Numbered from the stretch's first letter, positions 42,467 to 51,557 are shown. The stretch: 64,000 bases of DNA from Skermanella rosea (GCF_016806835.2 NZ_CP086111.1:4023471-4087470); one strand, 5' to 3'. Notes: generated by a model from the letters alone, not told the origin. Numbers and translations are program-made.

Positions 42467-43471
42467 CTACAGGACCTGCTTCGGCACGTTCAGCAGCTCC
42501 CGCCGGATGCGCTTCAGGCTGGGGCGGTTGGTCTCGTCATAGGCCAGCGGCCGGCACAGATGCATGGCGGTCAGTCCGACGCGGGCGGTCAGCAACCCGT
42601 TGATCACCCCCTGCCCCACGCGGGTCGAGAGCGACGCCGCGAGCGTGCTTCCCAGGGCCTCCACCATCAGGTCGTTGCCGCTCTCCGCGACGCCGGCGAT
42701 GGCGATGTTGGCGAGCATCCGGCGCAGCAGCTTCAGGCTGCCGACATAGCCGGGACGGGCGCCGTAGAGGGTGGCGACCTCGCGTACCAGCTTCAGGTTC
42801 CGCCACAGCACGATCACGACGTCGAGCAGCGCCGCCGGGCTCAGCGCCGTGGCGACCGCGGTGTCGCGGGCCGCCCGCAGGACGAGCTGGTACGAGCGGC
42901 GGTCGATGTCCTGGAGCAGCTGGAGGTTGACCATGCGCACGACCTCCCGGTCGTCGTGCGCGTCGCTGAGATTATCCCGGAGAGCCTGGACCTGGGCCGA
43001 CAGGTCGCGCCGGTCGCCGTAGAGCGAGGCGACCGCCCCGGCGTAGCGCGCGGCCTCGCCGTGGCTGCCGGACGTCCGCAGGTGCTCGGCCTCCTCCCGC
43101 AGCCCGTCGATCCGGCGCAGTCGCCGCAGGCTGCGCAGTTCGCCCGAGAGCAGGCCGAATCCGCCCAGCACGGCCCCGCCCGCCAGCGCGACGGCACCGC
43201 CGCCCAGCAGCGCGCTGGTTTCGAAGGCGCGCCGGATCAGGTCGACCGTGTCGTACCCGACCGCCAACGCCACCAAGGCCGCCGCCGAGCCGACCAGCAG
43301 CCGGACAGCCCAGCGCCGGGGCGCCGGGACGGGGTCCGGCAGGTCGGCTTCGGCCGGCAGGCCCGATGCCGCGGTACCGGCGGCCCGGTCGTCCGGAACC
43401 ACCGTCACGGCGCCGCCGGGGTCCAGTTCCATCGGCGCGATGAAGTCCTTGTCCCGCGTCCGCCCGGTCAT
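42467..43471 (-). CDS. YcjF/TIGR01620-family membrane protein (DUF697)
   Basis: A 334-residue inner-membrane protein. Two hydrophobic helices (about 54-72, VRLLVGSAAALVALAVGYDT, and 88-108, LLGGGAVALAGGAVLGGFGL) precede a DUF697 domain with ALSPAALLDVVIVLWRNLKL, VREVATLYGARPGYVGSLKL and LTARVGLTAMHLCRPLAY. The ATG at 43471 overlaps the YcjX stop by ATGA. YcjX and YcjF form a conserved pair, linked to the phage-shock regulon in enterobacteria; their exact job is unknown. Confidence 0.88.
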   Translation of the reverse strand: MTGRTRDKDFIAPMELDPGGAVTVVPDDRAAGTAASGLPAEADLPDPVPAPRRWAVRLLVGSAAALVALAVGYDTVDLIRRAFETSALLGGGAVALAGGAVLGGFGLLSGELRSLRRLRRIDGLREEAEHLRTSGSHGEAARYAGAVASLYGDRRDLSAQVQALRDNLSDAHDDREVVRMVNLQLLQDIDRRSYQLVLRAARDTAVATALSPAALLDVVIVLWRNLKLVREVATLYGARPGYVGSLKLLRRMLANIAIAGVAESGNDLMVEALGSTLAASLSTRVGQGVINGLLTARVGLTAMHLCRPLAYDETNRPSLKRIRRELLNVPKQVL

Positions 43472-44976
43472 GACAGGAAATCTCCGATCAGGAAGTCCAG
43501 CGCCTGGTCGAGCCGGATGTTCGGCAGGCCCCGGCCCTGCCGGGCCGACAGCAATGGCGGCCGGAAATCCAGGAAGTTGAGCCGGCGCACGCCGTCGTCG
43601 GTCAGCAGCCGGTGGTCGTCGGGGATCTCGCCGGGATACAGGACGGTCGGTTCGGTCCGCCCGATGGGAATGCCCCTTACACAGGCGAGCTGCCGGCCCT
43701 GGTGCTCGGCCATCACCGTCTCGGTGCATTTCAGCGCCGCGATCGCCATGGTCTCGACCCGCGCGCCCTCGAACCGGATCGCGTTCCGCCGTTCCTCGAC
43801 CAGCCCGTCTAGCAGGCGGCGCAGGTTGGCGTGCTGGTTGGACGGGATATGGTCGGCCTTGGTGGCGGCGAACAGAACCCGGTCGATCCGCCCGCCGAGC
43901 AGCCGGCCGAGCCAGCTCGACCGTCCGTGGCGGAAGGATTCCAGCGTGGCGGACAGGGAGGTCTGCATGTCGGCCAGGGCGGCGGGCCCGGCATTCAGGG
44001 CGCCGATGACGTCCACCAGCACGATCTGACGGTCCAGCCGGGCGAAGTGCTCGGTGAAGAATCGGCGCACGACGTTGGTCTTGTAGGCCTCGAACCGCTC
44101 CTCCATCATCGCCCAGAGGGTATGCCGCCCAGCCCGCGCCGAGGGTTCCGGCAATGGGCAGAAGGCCAGCACCGGCGCTCCGACCAGCTCGCCCGGCTCC
44201 ACGAAGCGGCCGGGCTGGATCAGGCTGAGCAGCTGGTCGGAGGCCCGGCATGCCAGCAGGTATTGCGTGTAGAGTTCCGCCGCCCGCCGGGCGACCGCCT
44301 CCTCGGCGGGGCCGGCAGGGTCGCGGTTGGACAGGTAGGCAAGCCATTCCGCCGCCAGGGCGTCGCGCGGCGGGCGCCTGGCAAGCTCAAGGGTCTCGCG
44401 CGACCACTCGGCATAGCTCCGGTCCAGCAATGGCAGGTCGAGCAGCCACTCGCCGGGATAGTCCACGATGTCCAAGTTCAGCCGGGTCGGTCCCAGCAGA
44501 CGGCGCTTCAGCATCGTCCCCGGCATGTAGCGGACCGCCACCCGCACCTGGCTGGTGACCTTGGTGTTGTTCGGCCATTGCGGGTCGGGCGCGGTCAGCC
44601 GGGCGATCTGGCTTTCGTAGTCGAAGCGCGGCACCGCCTGGTCGGGCTGAGGCTCCATACGGGCGGCGATGAAGCGGCCGGTCGCGACCACGTCCAGGAA
44701 CGGCAGCCGGTCGGCATGCAGCAGGTTGTCGATCAGGGCGGTGGTCAGGACCGTCTTGCCGGATCGGCGCAGGCCGGTCACGCCGATGCGCAGGTTGCCG
44801 TCCAGCATCCGGTCGGTCAGTTCGCCGACGCGGTCGAAGGCCCGGCTTCCCAGGTTGGTCAGGTCGCGGAAGGGTGATGGAGGCAATCTCTGTCTCGACA
44901 GGTCCGGTTGGTACGGGTTCGGGTGGAACGAATTCTGCGGCAAAGCCTGTCTATCGTGAACCGGCGGGAAGCACAT
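43468..44976 (-). CDS. YcjX-like P-loop NTPase (DUF463)
   Basis: A 502-residue YcjX-family GTPase. The P-loop is GVTGLRRSGKTVLTTALIDN. Other typical blocks are LNLDIVDYPGEWLLDLPLLD, VLFAATKADHIPSNQHANLR and the C-terminal NFLDFRPPLLSARQGRGLPN with RLDQALDFLIGD. The ATG at 44976 with AGGA five bases upstream is chosen; earlier in-frame codons extend into the upstream beta-helix gene without family similarity. It overlaps that gene by 26 bases and the DUF697 gene by four, suggesting one transcript. Confidence 0.88.
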   Translation of the reverse strand: MCFPPVHDRQALPQNSFHPNPYQPDLSRQRLPPSPFRDLTNLGSRAFDRVGELTDRMLDGNLRIGVTGLRRSGKTVLTTALIDNLLHADRLPFLDVVATGRFIAARMEPQPDQAVPRFDYESQIARLTAPDPQWPNNTKVTSQVRVAVRYMPGTMLKRRLLGPTRLNLDIVDYPGEWLLDLPLLDRSYAEWSRETLELARRPPRDALAAEWLAYLSNRDPAGPAEEAVARRAAELYTQYLLACRASDQLLSLIQPGRFVEPGELVGAPVLAFCPLPEPSARAGRHTLWAMMEERFEAYKTNVVRRFFTEHFARLDRQIVLVDVIGALNAGPAALADMQTSLSATLESFRHGRSSWLGRLLGGRIDRVLFAATKADHIPSNQHANLRRLLDGLVEERRNAIRFEGARVETMAIAALKCTETVMAEHQGRQLACVRGIPIGRTEPTVLYPGEIPDDHRLLTDDGVRRLNFLDFRPPLLSARQGRGLPNIRLDQALDFLIGDFLS

Positions 44977-46021
44977 CCGTCCTGTGCAGGTCGGCCCACC
45001 GCGCGAGATCGCCGCCCTGGACCGCCGAGGTCCCAATGCCGGGCGCCGGCTCGCGCTCGTTGTTCTCCAGCCGGTTGTCATGGTTGTGCATCGGCTCGTG
45101 CCCCCGGTTGCTGACCCGCTCGTTCAGGCACGCCCGCCGTCCCGCGCAGAGATTGTGCGTGACCTTGTTGCCGGTGGCGCCGTAGATCAGAAGCCCGACC
45201 CGCCCGGCCTCGATGTCGTTCCCGACGACCGTGTTGTACTTGGCCTCGGAGTCCGTTCCGGGCCGCATCCAGCGGCCCGTGGTCAGCCCGCCGACGGAAA
45301 TGCCGTCGCGCTCGCACCCTTTCATGACGTTGCCGGCCACGAAGTTGCCCTCGCTGCCGCCCTTCATCATCAGGCAGGTATGGCCGGGCGTTCCGTCGAC
45401 GACGTTGCCGACCAGCCGCGACCGGTTGACCGCGACGAGGTCGATGCCGCCGTCGCCGTTGGCGTTCCGATCGGCGCCGCTGTCGCGGACGATGTTGCGA
45501 TAGAGATGGACATTGTCCGCCTGGCTGATCTTGATGCCGTCCTCCCCCGCCCGCTCGACCAGGTTGTCGGCGATCACGATGTTCCGGGCATACCGGGACA
45601 TGTCGCTGGTATCGCGCCCGGACAGGCCGAACTGGATGCCGTTGCCGCTGGCCCCGGCGATCACGTGGAAGCCGAACACCCCGACGTTCCGCGTCCCGAA
45701 GCCGTAGATCCCGGTCTTCTCCGACACGATGCGCGCCTTCCCGTGGCCGTCGGCCGATATCAGCCGGATCGGGGCGCCCTCCGTCCCGTTCTTCGAGAAC
45801 TTGACCGGCCCCCGATAGGTTCCCGCCCTGACCATGATGTCGGTTCCGGGCACCGCGCGCTCGATAGCCACGTTGATGTCGCCGACCGGGCCCTCGGGGG
45901 AGACCCAGATCCGGTATCTCTGCTCTCCGCCGCCGTCGAACGGCGCGGCCGCCCGGGACGGGGCCGGCCAGACGGAGACGGCGGCTGCCAGCAGCAGGGC
46001 GAAGAGGAACGGATGCTTCAT
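44951..46021 (-). CDS. exported right-handed beta-helix (NosD/pectate-lyase-like) protein
   Basis: About 356 residues with signal peptide MKHPFLFALLLAAAVSVWPA (cut near SRAAA). Starts at 46066 and 46048 are also in frame; none has a good ribosome binding site. The mature protein opens with RIWVSPEGPVGDINVAIERA, then VPGTDIMVRAGTYRGPVKF, the usual lead-in of parallel beta-helix proteins. PbH1 repeats follow (NIVIADNLVERAGEDGIKIS, VHLYRNIVRDSGADRNANGD, GNFVAGNVMKGCERDGISVG, YNTVVGNDIEAGRVGLLIYG). It probably binds or cleaves a polysaccharide in the periplasm. The C-terminal coding end overlaps the YcjX start. Confidence 0.82.
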   Translation of the reverse strand: MKHPFLFALLLAAAVSVWPAPSRAAAPFDGGGEQRYRIWVSPEGPVGDINVAIERAVPGTDIMVRAGTYRGPVKFSKNGTEGAPIRLISADGHGKARIVSEKTGIYGFGTRNVGVFGFHVIAGASGNGIQFGLSGRDTSDMSRYARNIVIADNLVERAGEDGIKISQADNVHLYRNIVRDSGADRNANGDGGIDLVAVNRSRLVGNVVDGTPGHTCLMMKGGSEGNFVAGNVMKGCERDGISVGGLTTGRWMRPGTDSEAKYNTVVGNDIEAGRVGLLIYGATGNKVTHNLCAGRRACLNERVSNRGHEPMHNHDNRLENNEREPAPGIGTSAVQGGDLARWADLHRTDVLPAGSR

Positions 46022-46108
46022 CGACGGGGAAGACGGCAGGAAAGGCATGGGTAACGCGAACTCCATCCGGTCGGGAGAGATTGCGGGACGGGCCGAGCGG
46101 ATCTCCGG

Positions 46109-47107
46109 TCAGGCGCCGATCTCGAACATCATCAGCAAGGTCCGCTGGAGACCCCAGAGATTGTCGTCGGAGACGAGGTAGAGCAAGGTGCGCCCGTCCG
46201 GCGTCGCCACCACGGAGATGCCCTCGAAATTGTCGGTCGTGACCGGCGGCTCCAGCACCGCCAGTTCGGTGCCGGACAATTCCGCGCCCGCGTCGATCGA
46301 GGCGCCGGGCACCCGGACGATCCGCGCGCCGAACCCGCCCAGGATCGAGGCCCGCCGCTCCACGACTACGAGGTCGCCGTCCGGCAGGATCGCGGCATCG
46401 GTCGGGCGGTACGGCGCCTTGCCGCGATAGCTCAGGCTTTCCCAGCCATCGGCACCGCCCAGCCAGGCCCGGCTGAAGCCGGCCTTGTCGTCGGACCCTT
46501 CCTCGATCACCAGCATCCGTCCGTCGGGAAGGGCCGCCAGCACCTCCGGGCCGCTGTTGCCCTCGGCGCTGCGGATACCCGGCGGGCGCGGCAGCTTGGG
46601 CAGGGGCCGTGTCACAGGGCCGTCCGGGTTGGGGGCATAGAGCTCGACCCGGTGCCAGCGCTCGAAGCTGACCGCCCAGCGTCCGTCGGGCAGCCGGGCC
46701 AGCCCCTCGGAGTCGGCGCGGTTGGTCACGGCCTGCTTCCCGTCGATGTCGAGCAGCGGCGCCACGGTGATGCCGCGCACCCCCGTGAGGTCGCCCTCGT
46801 CGTCATAGTCGATGTTGCCGGTTATCACCTTGCCCCGGTCGGAGATCGCGACGAACCGGCGCCCGTCCGGTTCGACCTCAATGCCGGAAAGGCCGCCGAA
46901 TTCCGGATCGGGATCGGTGAGCGCCACGCCGCCGCGGTACTTCAGCGATCCGATGTCCCGCCGCTCGGGCCGGCTGTCGTCGAGGCGGACGGCATAGGAG
47001 TTCTCCAGGGGACCGTTGGCGGTGAGCGGCGAACAGCCGACCACCGCCAAGGTGGCGAGCGACGCGAGGAAGAACGCCCGCCGGACGAAATCTTGAAGTG
47101 CAGCCAT
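46109..47107 (-). CDS. phytase-like/esterase-like beta-propeller lipoprotein
   Basis: A 332-residue protein of the 'esterase-like activity of phytase' family (PF13449). The start at 47107 gives a lipoprotein signal (RRAFFLASLATLAVVGC, Cys at about residue 25); in-frame starts at 47161 and 47173 add a leader without signal features. The domain shows ALTDPDPEFGGLSGIEVEPD, FVAISDRGKVITGNIDYDDE, ADSEGLARLPDGRWAVSFER and YRPTDAAILPDGDLVVVERR. These repeated blades are typical of a six-bladed propeller. The substrate is uncertain; members were named from weak phytase similarity. It is transcribed with the minus-strand genes on either side, but gaps of about 90-110 bp suggest separate control. Confidence 0.85.
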   Translation of the reverse strand: MAALQDFVRRAFFLASLATLAVVGCSPLTANGPLENSYAVRLDDSRPERRDIGSLKYRGGVALTDPDPEFGGLSGIEVEPDGRRFVAISDRGKVITGNIDYDDEGDLTGVRGITVAPLLDIDGKQAVTNRADSEGLARLPDGRWAVSFERWHRVELYAPNPDGPVTRPLPKLPRPPGIRSAEGNSGPEVLAALPDGRMLVIEEGSDDKAGFSRAWLGGADGWESLSYRGKAPYRPTDAAILPDGDLVVVERRASILGGFGARIVRVPGASIDAGAELSGTELAVLEPPVTTDNFEGISVVATPDGRTLLYLVSDDNLWGLQRTLLMMFEIGA

Positions 47108-47213
47108 GGCCCCATAGATGGCATCGCCGATGATGCGGTGCGACAGCTTTTCTCGGTTCATGCCGGGTACCACGCCGCGGTAAGACCTTTGTCCCCCGTC
47201 AGGCCGGAGGTTC

Positions 47214-48008
47214 TCAATAGGCTCGCAGGCCCCGGCTGCGGAAGATGTTCCGGACCGTGCGGACCTGCCGGGCGCTCGGCGGCCCGAGGGTGCGGAGCGC
47301 CGGCGACGGGCAGCGGTCGCGAAGATGGGCGGTCGCCAGCCGATGGAACGGGAGCACCTCGATCCGTTCCACGTCCGGCAGCGATGCCGCGAACTCGGCC
47401 AGGGTTTCCACGTGGCGGGGATCGTCGTTGACGCCCGGGACCACCGCGAAGCGCACCCAGACCGGCTTGCGGGCCGCCCGCAGCATCCCGGCGAACCGCA
47501 GGGTGCCTGCGGACGACGGGGACGGCCGCCCGTCCAGCGCCCCCGGCTCGACCGGCGTCAGGTCCAGCACCACAAGGTCGGTCAGATACAGCAAGCCCTT
47601 GGCCGCGAACAGGTTTCCGCCCCCGCAGGTATCCAGGGCGGTGGCGATGCCCATGTCGCGGCAGCGCCGGAACAGTTCGCGGATGAAAGCCGCCTGGTCG
47701 AGCGGCTCGGCGCCGGCCACGGTGACGCCGCCGCCGGACACCCGCATATAGTCGGCGTAGCGCGCGATCTGCTGCATCAGGGAGTCGATCTCCCCGGCGC
47801 CCTCCCTGCCCCTCGGCTCGGCTTCCGAAACCAGGGTGCTGCCCGGTTCGGCGCACTGGGTGCAACGCAGCGGGCACCCGTCCAGGAAAATGACGAAGCG
47901 CACCCCCGGCCCGCCGGGTCCGGTGCCGAGCGCGGAGACGGAATGGATCCGCCCCGAGACGTTCCGGGAACTCTCCGGCGGTTCCATCTGGTTGGAAAGA
48001 TCGGTCAT
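47214..48008 (-). CDS. orphan glycyl-radical-enzyme activase (PflA-like radical SAM)
   Basis: A 264-residue radical SAM activase. The ATG at 48008 is preferred; a start at 48068 adds 20 residues without similarity. The cluster motif is FLDGCPLRCTQCAEPGS (C-x3-C-x2-C). The next conserved block is GGGVTVAGAEPLDQAAFIRE, where most PflA proteins have SGGEP; here it is AGAEP. LDTCGGGNLFAAKGLL and VWVRFAVVPGVNDDPRHVET are normal family blocks. No pyruvate formate-lyase or other glycyl-radical enzyme is in the window, so its partner is elsewhere. A perfect FNR-type box at 48111 lies about 100 bp upstream, consistent with low-oxygen expression. Confidence 0.85.
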   Translation of the reverse strand: MTDLSNQMEPPESSRNVSGRIHSVSALGTGPGGPGVRFVIFLDGCPLRCTQCAEPGSTLVSEAEPRGREGAGEIDSLMQQIARYADYMRVSGGGVTVAGAEPLDQAAFIRELFRRCRDMGIATALDTCGGGNLFAAKGLLYLTDLVVLDLTPVEPGALDGRPSPSSAGTLRFAGMLRAARKPVWVRFAVVPGVNDDPRHVETLAEFAASLPDVERIEVLPFHRLATAHLRDRCPSPALRTLGPPSARQVRTVRNIFRSRGLRAY

Positions 48009-48110
48009 GAAATCCCGTGCGCCCGCCTGGCCGGATGCGTTTGCGCCATCGAGCCGCCGGTACGGCACCGACCTCGATCGTCACCATGGAGCAGGGCGCT
48101 GACGGGCGCC

Positions 48111-48124
48111 TTGATCCACATCAA
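48111..48124. promoter_or_regulatory. FNR/FixK-type box upstream of the activase
   Basis: TTGATCCACATCAA is a perfect TTGAT-N4-ATCAA dyad, 103 bp before the activase start and 118 bp before the divergent gene at 48242. It matches the site at 17115 except for one spacer base (CCAC versus CCAG), so the same regulator probably reads both, the candidate being the Fnr-type protein encoded at 31182. Confidence 0.7.
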
Positions 48125-48241
48125 CCTGCACGGCGTCGGGTCCCGGCCGGATCGGGGTAACCGAATCTACACGCGTTGCGCCTAGCCTTGCAGGCGGTGC
48201 CCGCTCGGAGGGCTGGATCGGAAACGACGCGACGCAAGGCA

Positions 48242-48547
48242 ATGACATCGCACATGACGTATGAACTCGTTCACAAGTTCCGTGGTCAGGGCAAGATGAA
48301 CGAGGCCGAGGATTGGATAAGGGCCAACGTCAAAGGCTTATGGGAGCTTCAGTTCCTCGGCATGTCCGAGGAAATCGACGAGTTCAAGAAGACCAAGACC
48401 TATATCTTCCATGTCCGGTTCACCTTCGGGCGAAGCGAGGACATGAAGCGCTTCAAGGACGAGTACATCGACGGCAAGCAGCCGCGACGTACCCAGGCGT
48501 CGGCACCGGCGAAGAAGCGCGGGTTCTTCAGCCGCCTGTTCAACTGA
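48242..48547 (+). CDS. small soluble protein, unknown function
   Basis: A 101-residue protein (ATG 48242, AAGG four bases upstream). It is rich in Lys, Glu and aromatic residues: YELVHKFRGQGKMNEAEDWI, WELQFLGMSEEIDEFKKTKT, FHVRFTFGRSEDMKRFKDEY. The C-terminus is basic (PAKKRGFFSRLFN), a possible membrane-surface helix. No family recognised. It starts 118 bp after the FNR-type box at 48111, on the divergent side, so it may share that control. Confidence 0.6.
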   Translation: MTSHMTYELVHKFRGQGKMNEAEDWIRANVKGLWELQFLGMSEEIDEFKKTKTYIFHVRFTFGRSEDMKRFKDEYIDGKQPRRTQASAPAKKRGFFSRLFN

Positions 48548-48902
48548 CCCGGCCGTCGTCCGAGCCGGAACGGACTCCCCTCATCATGTTCCGACCGCCG
48601 CATCGGAACCCCGAGCCCGCCCGGATGTTGAATACGAAATACAAGACGCGGAGTCCGGACCCAGGCCGCGATCGCCGGACGGCAGGTGCGCCCCTTTTGT
48701 CATTTTTAGGGAAACTCGAAGAAAATCTCCGGCGACCGGATGACCCTTGCGGGTCCAATCACCTAAGCCGGAAAGTATATTTGAGAGTTAGCCTGTTTGC
48801 TGTACATAATGGCGCATTCGATGGAAACTCCGTGGGTTGGATAATTTCTTCCCGCAGAGCTTTTGTTCCGCGGCGTTGCGACCACGGTCAGGAGATCCGC
48901 CT
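48548..48902. other. intergenic region with EcfG-like promoter candidates
   Basis: This 355-bp gap precedes the HisKA_2 kinase. Two back-to-back partial matches to the alphaproteobacterial general-stress (EcfG) promoter GGAAC-N16-CGTT occur: GGAAC at 48567 with GTT 16 bases later, and GGAAC at 48605 with TGTT after 16 bases (48605-48629). Neither has the C of CGTT. 48690-48800 is AT-richer. No ORF or RNA gene is convincing. Confidence 0.3.
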
Positions 48903-49559
48903 TTGACAACAGCACATGCTCCTGACATGGACGAACATACGCGGCAACTTGAACAGGCCCTGAAGGAGAAAGAGGCGGCCCTGCGCGAACTGCAGCACCG
49001 GGCCAAGAACAGCCTTCAGCTCGTCATCAGCCTCCTGAAGCTCCAGAGCGGCCGCATCCGCGACCCGGATGCCCGGACCGCCTACGACCTGACGCTTCAG
49101 CGGATCGAGGCGCTGGCCATCGCCTACCGCCACCTGCACGAGTCCGGCAGCGAGACGCAAGTCGAGTTCGGCCGGTACCTGAGCGAACTGGTGACGACCA
49201 CCAGCGCCAACGTGCCGGGCGGCGCGCAAGGGACCGAGATCGACGTGCAGTCCGAGAAGATCACCGGCGGCCTTTCGCTTGCCGTGCCGCTGGGCCTGAT
49301 CGTCAACGAACTGCTGACCAACAGCCTGCGGCACGCCTTTCCGGCCAAGAGCTGGATCCGCATCTCGCTGACCCGCCCCGCCCCGGACATGCTCGATCTG
49401 GTGATCGCCGACAACGGCCGGGGCCTCCCTTCCGGGTTCGACCCGGACGCCGATGCCGGGATGCTGCTGGCCGAGGCGCTGGCGGCACAGCTGAACGCGA
49501 CGCTGACGGCCGAGACGACCGGCAGCGGCACCGTCGTACGGATGTCGATCCCCCTTTAG
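48903..49559 (+). CDS. HisKA_2-type sensor histidine kinase, no input domain
   Basis: A 218-residue kinase. TTG 48903 is chosen for AGGAG eight bases upstream; ATG 48927 is an alternative. A short coiled segment leads to the HisKA_2 dimerisation domain with phospho-acceptor His32 (ALRELQHRAKNSLQLVISLL). The HATPase follows (VPLGLIVNELLTNSLRHAFP, DLVIADNGRGLPSGFDPDAD). There is no sensor, PAS or membrane region, so its signal must come through a partner protein. Kinases of this class often feed the PhyR-EcfG general stress response in alphaproteobacteria; no phyR is in the window. Confidence 0.85.
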   Translation: MTTAHAPDMDEHTRQLEQALKEKEAALRELQHRAKNSLQLVISLLKLQSGRIRDPDARTAYDLTLQRIEALAIAYRHLHESGSETQVEFGRYLSELVTTTSANVPGGAQGTEIDVQSEKITGGLSLAVPLGLIVNELLTNSLRHAFPAKSWIRISLTRPAPDMLDLVIADNGRGLPSGFDPDADAGMLLAEALAAQLNATLTAETTGSGTVVRMSIPL

Positions 49560-49603
49560 CCCATGGCGGCCGACCGTCCCGGCGGCCCTGGTCCAATCAT
49601 GCG

Positions 49604-49634
49604 AAAGCCCGCCGAACAAGGTTCGGCGGGCTTT
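49604..49634. terminator. bidirectional terminator between kinase and rplS
   Basis: AAAGCCCGCCGAA (49604-49616) pairs perfectly with TTCGGCGGGCTTT (49622-49634) over a 5-base loop. The A-start/T-end layout lets it end transcripts from both convergent sides. Confidence 0.85.
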
Positions 49635-49668
49635 CCCGTCATGTCCGGCAAGGGAGCCGGCGCGGTCC

Positions 49669-50067
49669 TTACTTGGACGCGCCCGCCTCCTTGGTGTTCA
49701 TGCCGCGGCCGGTCGTGCGCTCGCTGATGCGCGCCCGCTTGCCGCGCAGCTCGCGCAGGTAATAGAGCTTGGCCCGGCGGACGTCGCCCTTGCGGACCAG
49801 CTCGATGCTGTCGATCCGGGGGCTGTACAGCGGGAACACGCGCTCCACGCCCTCGCCGTAGCTGATCTTGCGCACGGTGAAGCTGCTGTTCAGCCCGGCG
49901 TTCTTGCGGGCGATGCAGACGCCCTCGTAGGCCTGGACGCGCTCGCGCGTGCCCTCGACCACCTTCACGTTGACGCGCAGCGTGTCGCCGGGGGAAAACT
50001 CCGGAACGCCGCGCTTGTCGACCAGCTTCTGGACCTGTTCGGCCTCGATCTGCTGAATGATGTTCAT
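49669..50067 (-). CDS. rplS: 50S ribosomal protein L19
   Basis: A 132-residue L19. The start ATG at 50067 ([17 protein letters not shown]) matches the family; GTG 50076 would add three residues. [60 protein letters not shown] and [18 protein letters not shown] are highly conserved. Last gene of the rpsP-rimM-trmD-rplS group, followed by a strong terminator. A short C-terminal extension ([14 protein letters not shown]) is common in alphaproteobacteria. Confidence 0.98.
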   Translation of the reverse strand: MNIIQQIEAEQVQKLVDKRGVPEFSPGDTLRVNVKVVEGTRERVQAYEGVCIARKNAGLNSSFTVRKISYGEGVERVFPLYSPRIDSIELVRKGDVRRAKLYYLRELRGKRARISERTTGRGMNTKEAGASK

Positions 50068-50138
50068 CGCACTCACCCCTTACCTTCACTGATGGCGCGC
50101 CGAACCCTTGGCAGGCTCCCGGCGGACCCGTTTGTCAT

Positions 50139-50906
50139 CTATTCCATCGTCACGACGCGGTCGCGCCGGCGGCGCTTCCGCGGTTCTTCCGCCTCGCGGG
50201 CGGCCTCGTAGCGGGACCACAGGTCGGGCCGCCGGGCCCTGGTGATCCGCTCCGCCTCGGCCAGCCGCCAGGCCCGTACCTTCTCGTGGTGACCGGAAAG
50301 CAGGACTTCCGGCACCGTGCGCCCCTGCCAGTCGGCCGGCCGCGTATAGTGGGGATACTCCAGCAATCCCCGCTCGAAACTCTCCTCCCCGGCGGTCTCC
50401 TCGTTGCCCATGACGCCCGGCAGAAGCCGGACGACGGCATCGATCAGGGCCAGGGCCGCCGGCTCGCCGCCGGACAGCACGAAGTCGCCGAGGCTGACCT
50501 CCTCGGCCCGGTGGGCCTCCAGGACCCGCTCGTCGACCCCTTCGTAGCGTCCGCACAGAAGGGTCACGACGGGTTCGGACGCCAGCTCCCTGACCAGGGA
50601 CTGGTCGAGCAGGCGTCCGCGCGGCGACAGGTAGATGACCCGGCCCCGTTCCGCCGCTGCCGCGCCGCCGGTGGCGGCCGTCAGCGCCGCGTCCAGGACA
50701 TCCGGCCGCATGACCATGCCGGGACCGCCGCCGAACGGGGTATCGTCGACCGAGCGGTGTTTATCGCGTGCGAAAGACCGGATGTCCACTGCTTCCAGGG
50801 ACCAGATCCCGCTTTCGAGCGCTCGCCCGGCCAGGCTGAGACCCAGCGGCCCCGGGAACATCTCCGGGAAGAGGGTCAACACGCGGACGGTCCAGGGCCG
50901 GTCCAT
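50139..50906 (-). CDS. trmD: tRNA (guanine37-N1)-methyltransferase
   Basis: A 255-residue SPOUT methyltransferase that makes m1G37 and prevents frameshifting. [70 protein letters not shown] and [20 protein letters not shown] form the SAM-binding trefoil knot. [25 protein letters not shown] is conserved (here split by residues). The C-terminal tail is very basic (RKRRRRDRV). The ATG at 50906 shares a base with the rimM stop (TGATG). Confidence 0.97.
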   Translation of the reverse strand: MDRPWTVRVLTLFPEMFPGPLGLSLAGRALESGIWSLEAVDIRSFARDKHRSVDDTPFGGGPGMVMRPDVLDAALTAATGGAAAAERGRVIYLSPRGRLLDQSLVRELASEPVVTLLCGRYEGVDERVLEAHRAEEVSLGDFVLSGGEPAALALIDAVVRLLPGVMGNEETAGEESFERGLLEYPHYTRPADWQGRTVPEVLLSGHHEKVRAWRLAEAERITRARRPDLWSRYEAAREAEEPRKRRRRDRVVTME

Positions 50907-51520
50907 CACGCCCCCTCCCTGCCGCCGGCGCCGTCAGCGCGGCCGTCATCTTCGTCTTCGCCCCGATCCGGGGCGCCCGGCGGCGCCAGCAGGTCTTCGG
51001 GCGGGTCGGCGACGATGCGTCCGCCGGCCACGTCCACCACCGGCACGATGGCCCTGGTGAACGGAACCATGGCGGTCCGCCGGTCGGGAAGCGCCACTTC
51101 GAGCATGTCCCCGCCGCCGAAATCGTGGAGGGCGACCACCGTGCCGATCCGCTCGCCGTCCGGCCGCAGGACCGGCAGGCCGATCAGGTCGGCATGGTAG
51201 AACTCGTCCTCGTCCTCGGGCGGCGGCAGGCGATCCCGCTCGACATGGAGCAGCACGCCGCGCAAGGCTTCCGCGGCGGTCCGGTCGGCAACCCCCTGCA
51301 CCCGGGCCAGCCAATAGTCCTTCATCGCCGATTGGAGTTCGACGGTGAAGCGGCGGGTACCCGTGTGGTCGGTGAGCGGATTGTAGTCCGCGATGGCGGC
51401 GGGATCGCCGGTGAAGCTCTTCAGCTTCACCAGGCCGCGCACGCCATGCACGCCGACGATCTGGCCGACGCACACGCGTGCGCCAGTTGCATCGGGCTTG
51501 CCTGCGGACCGGGGTGCCAT
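50906..51520 (-). CDS. rimM: 16S rRNA processing protein RimM
   Basis: A 204-residue RimM with an N-terminal RimM domain ([34 protein letters not shown]) and a C-terminal PRC barrel ([58 protein letters not shown]). It assists 30S head assembly with S19/S16. The C-terminal end is extended by an acidic Asp/Glu/Gly tail ([17 protein letters not shown]). It overlaps trmD by one base. Confidence 0.95.
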   Translation of the reverse strand: MAPRSAGKPDATGARVCVGQIVGVHGVRGLVKLKSFTGDPAAIADYNPLTDHTGTRRFTVELQSAMKDYWLARVQGVADRTAAEALRGVLLHVERDRLPPPEDEDEFYHADLIGLPVLRPDGERIGTVVALHDFGGGDMLEVALPDRRTAMVPFTRAIVPVVDVAGGRIVADPPEDLLAPPGAPDRGEDEDDGRADGAGGREGA

Positions 51521-51557
51521 GGGAGGAGACCTGAGCCTTCGAGATTACCGGATGGAA

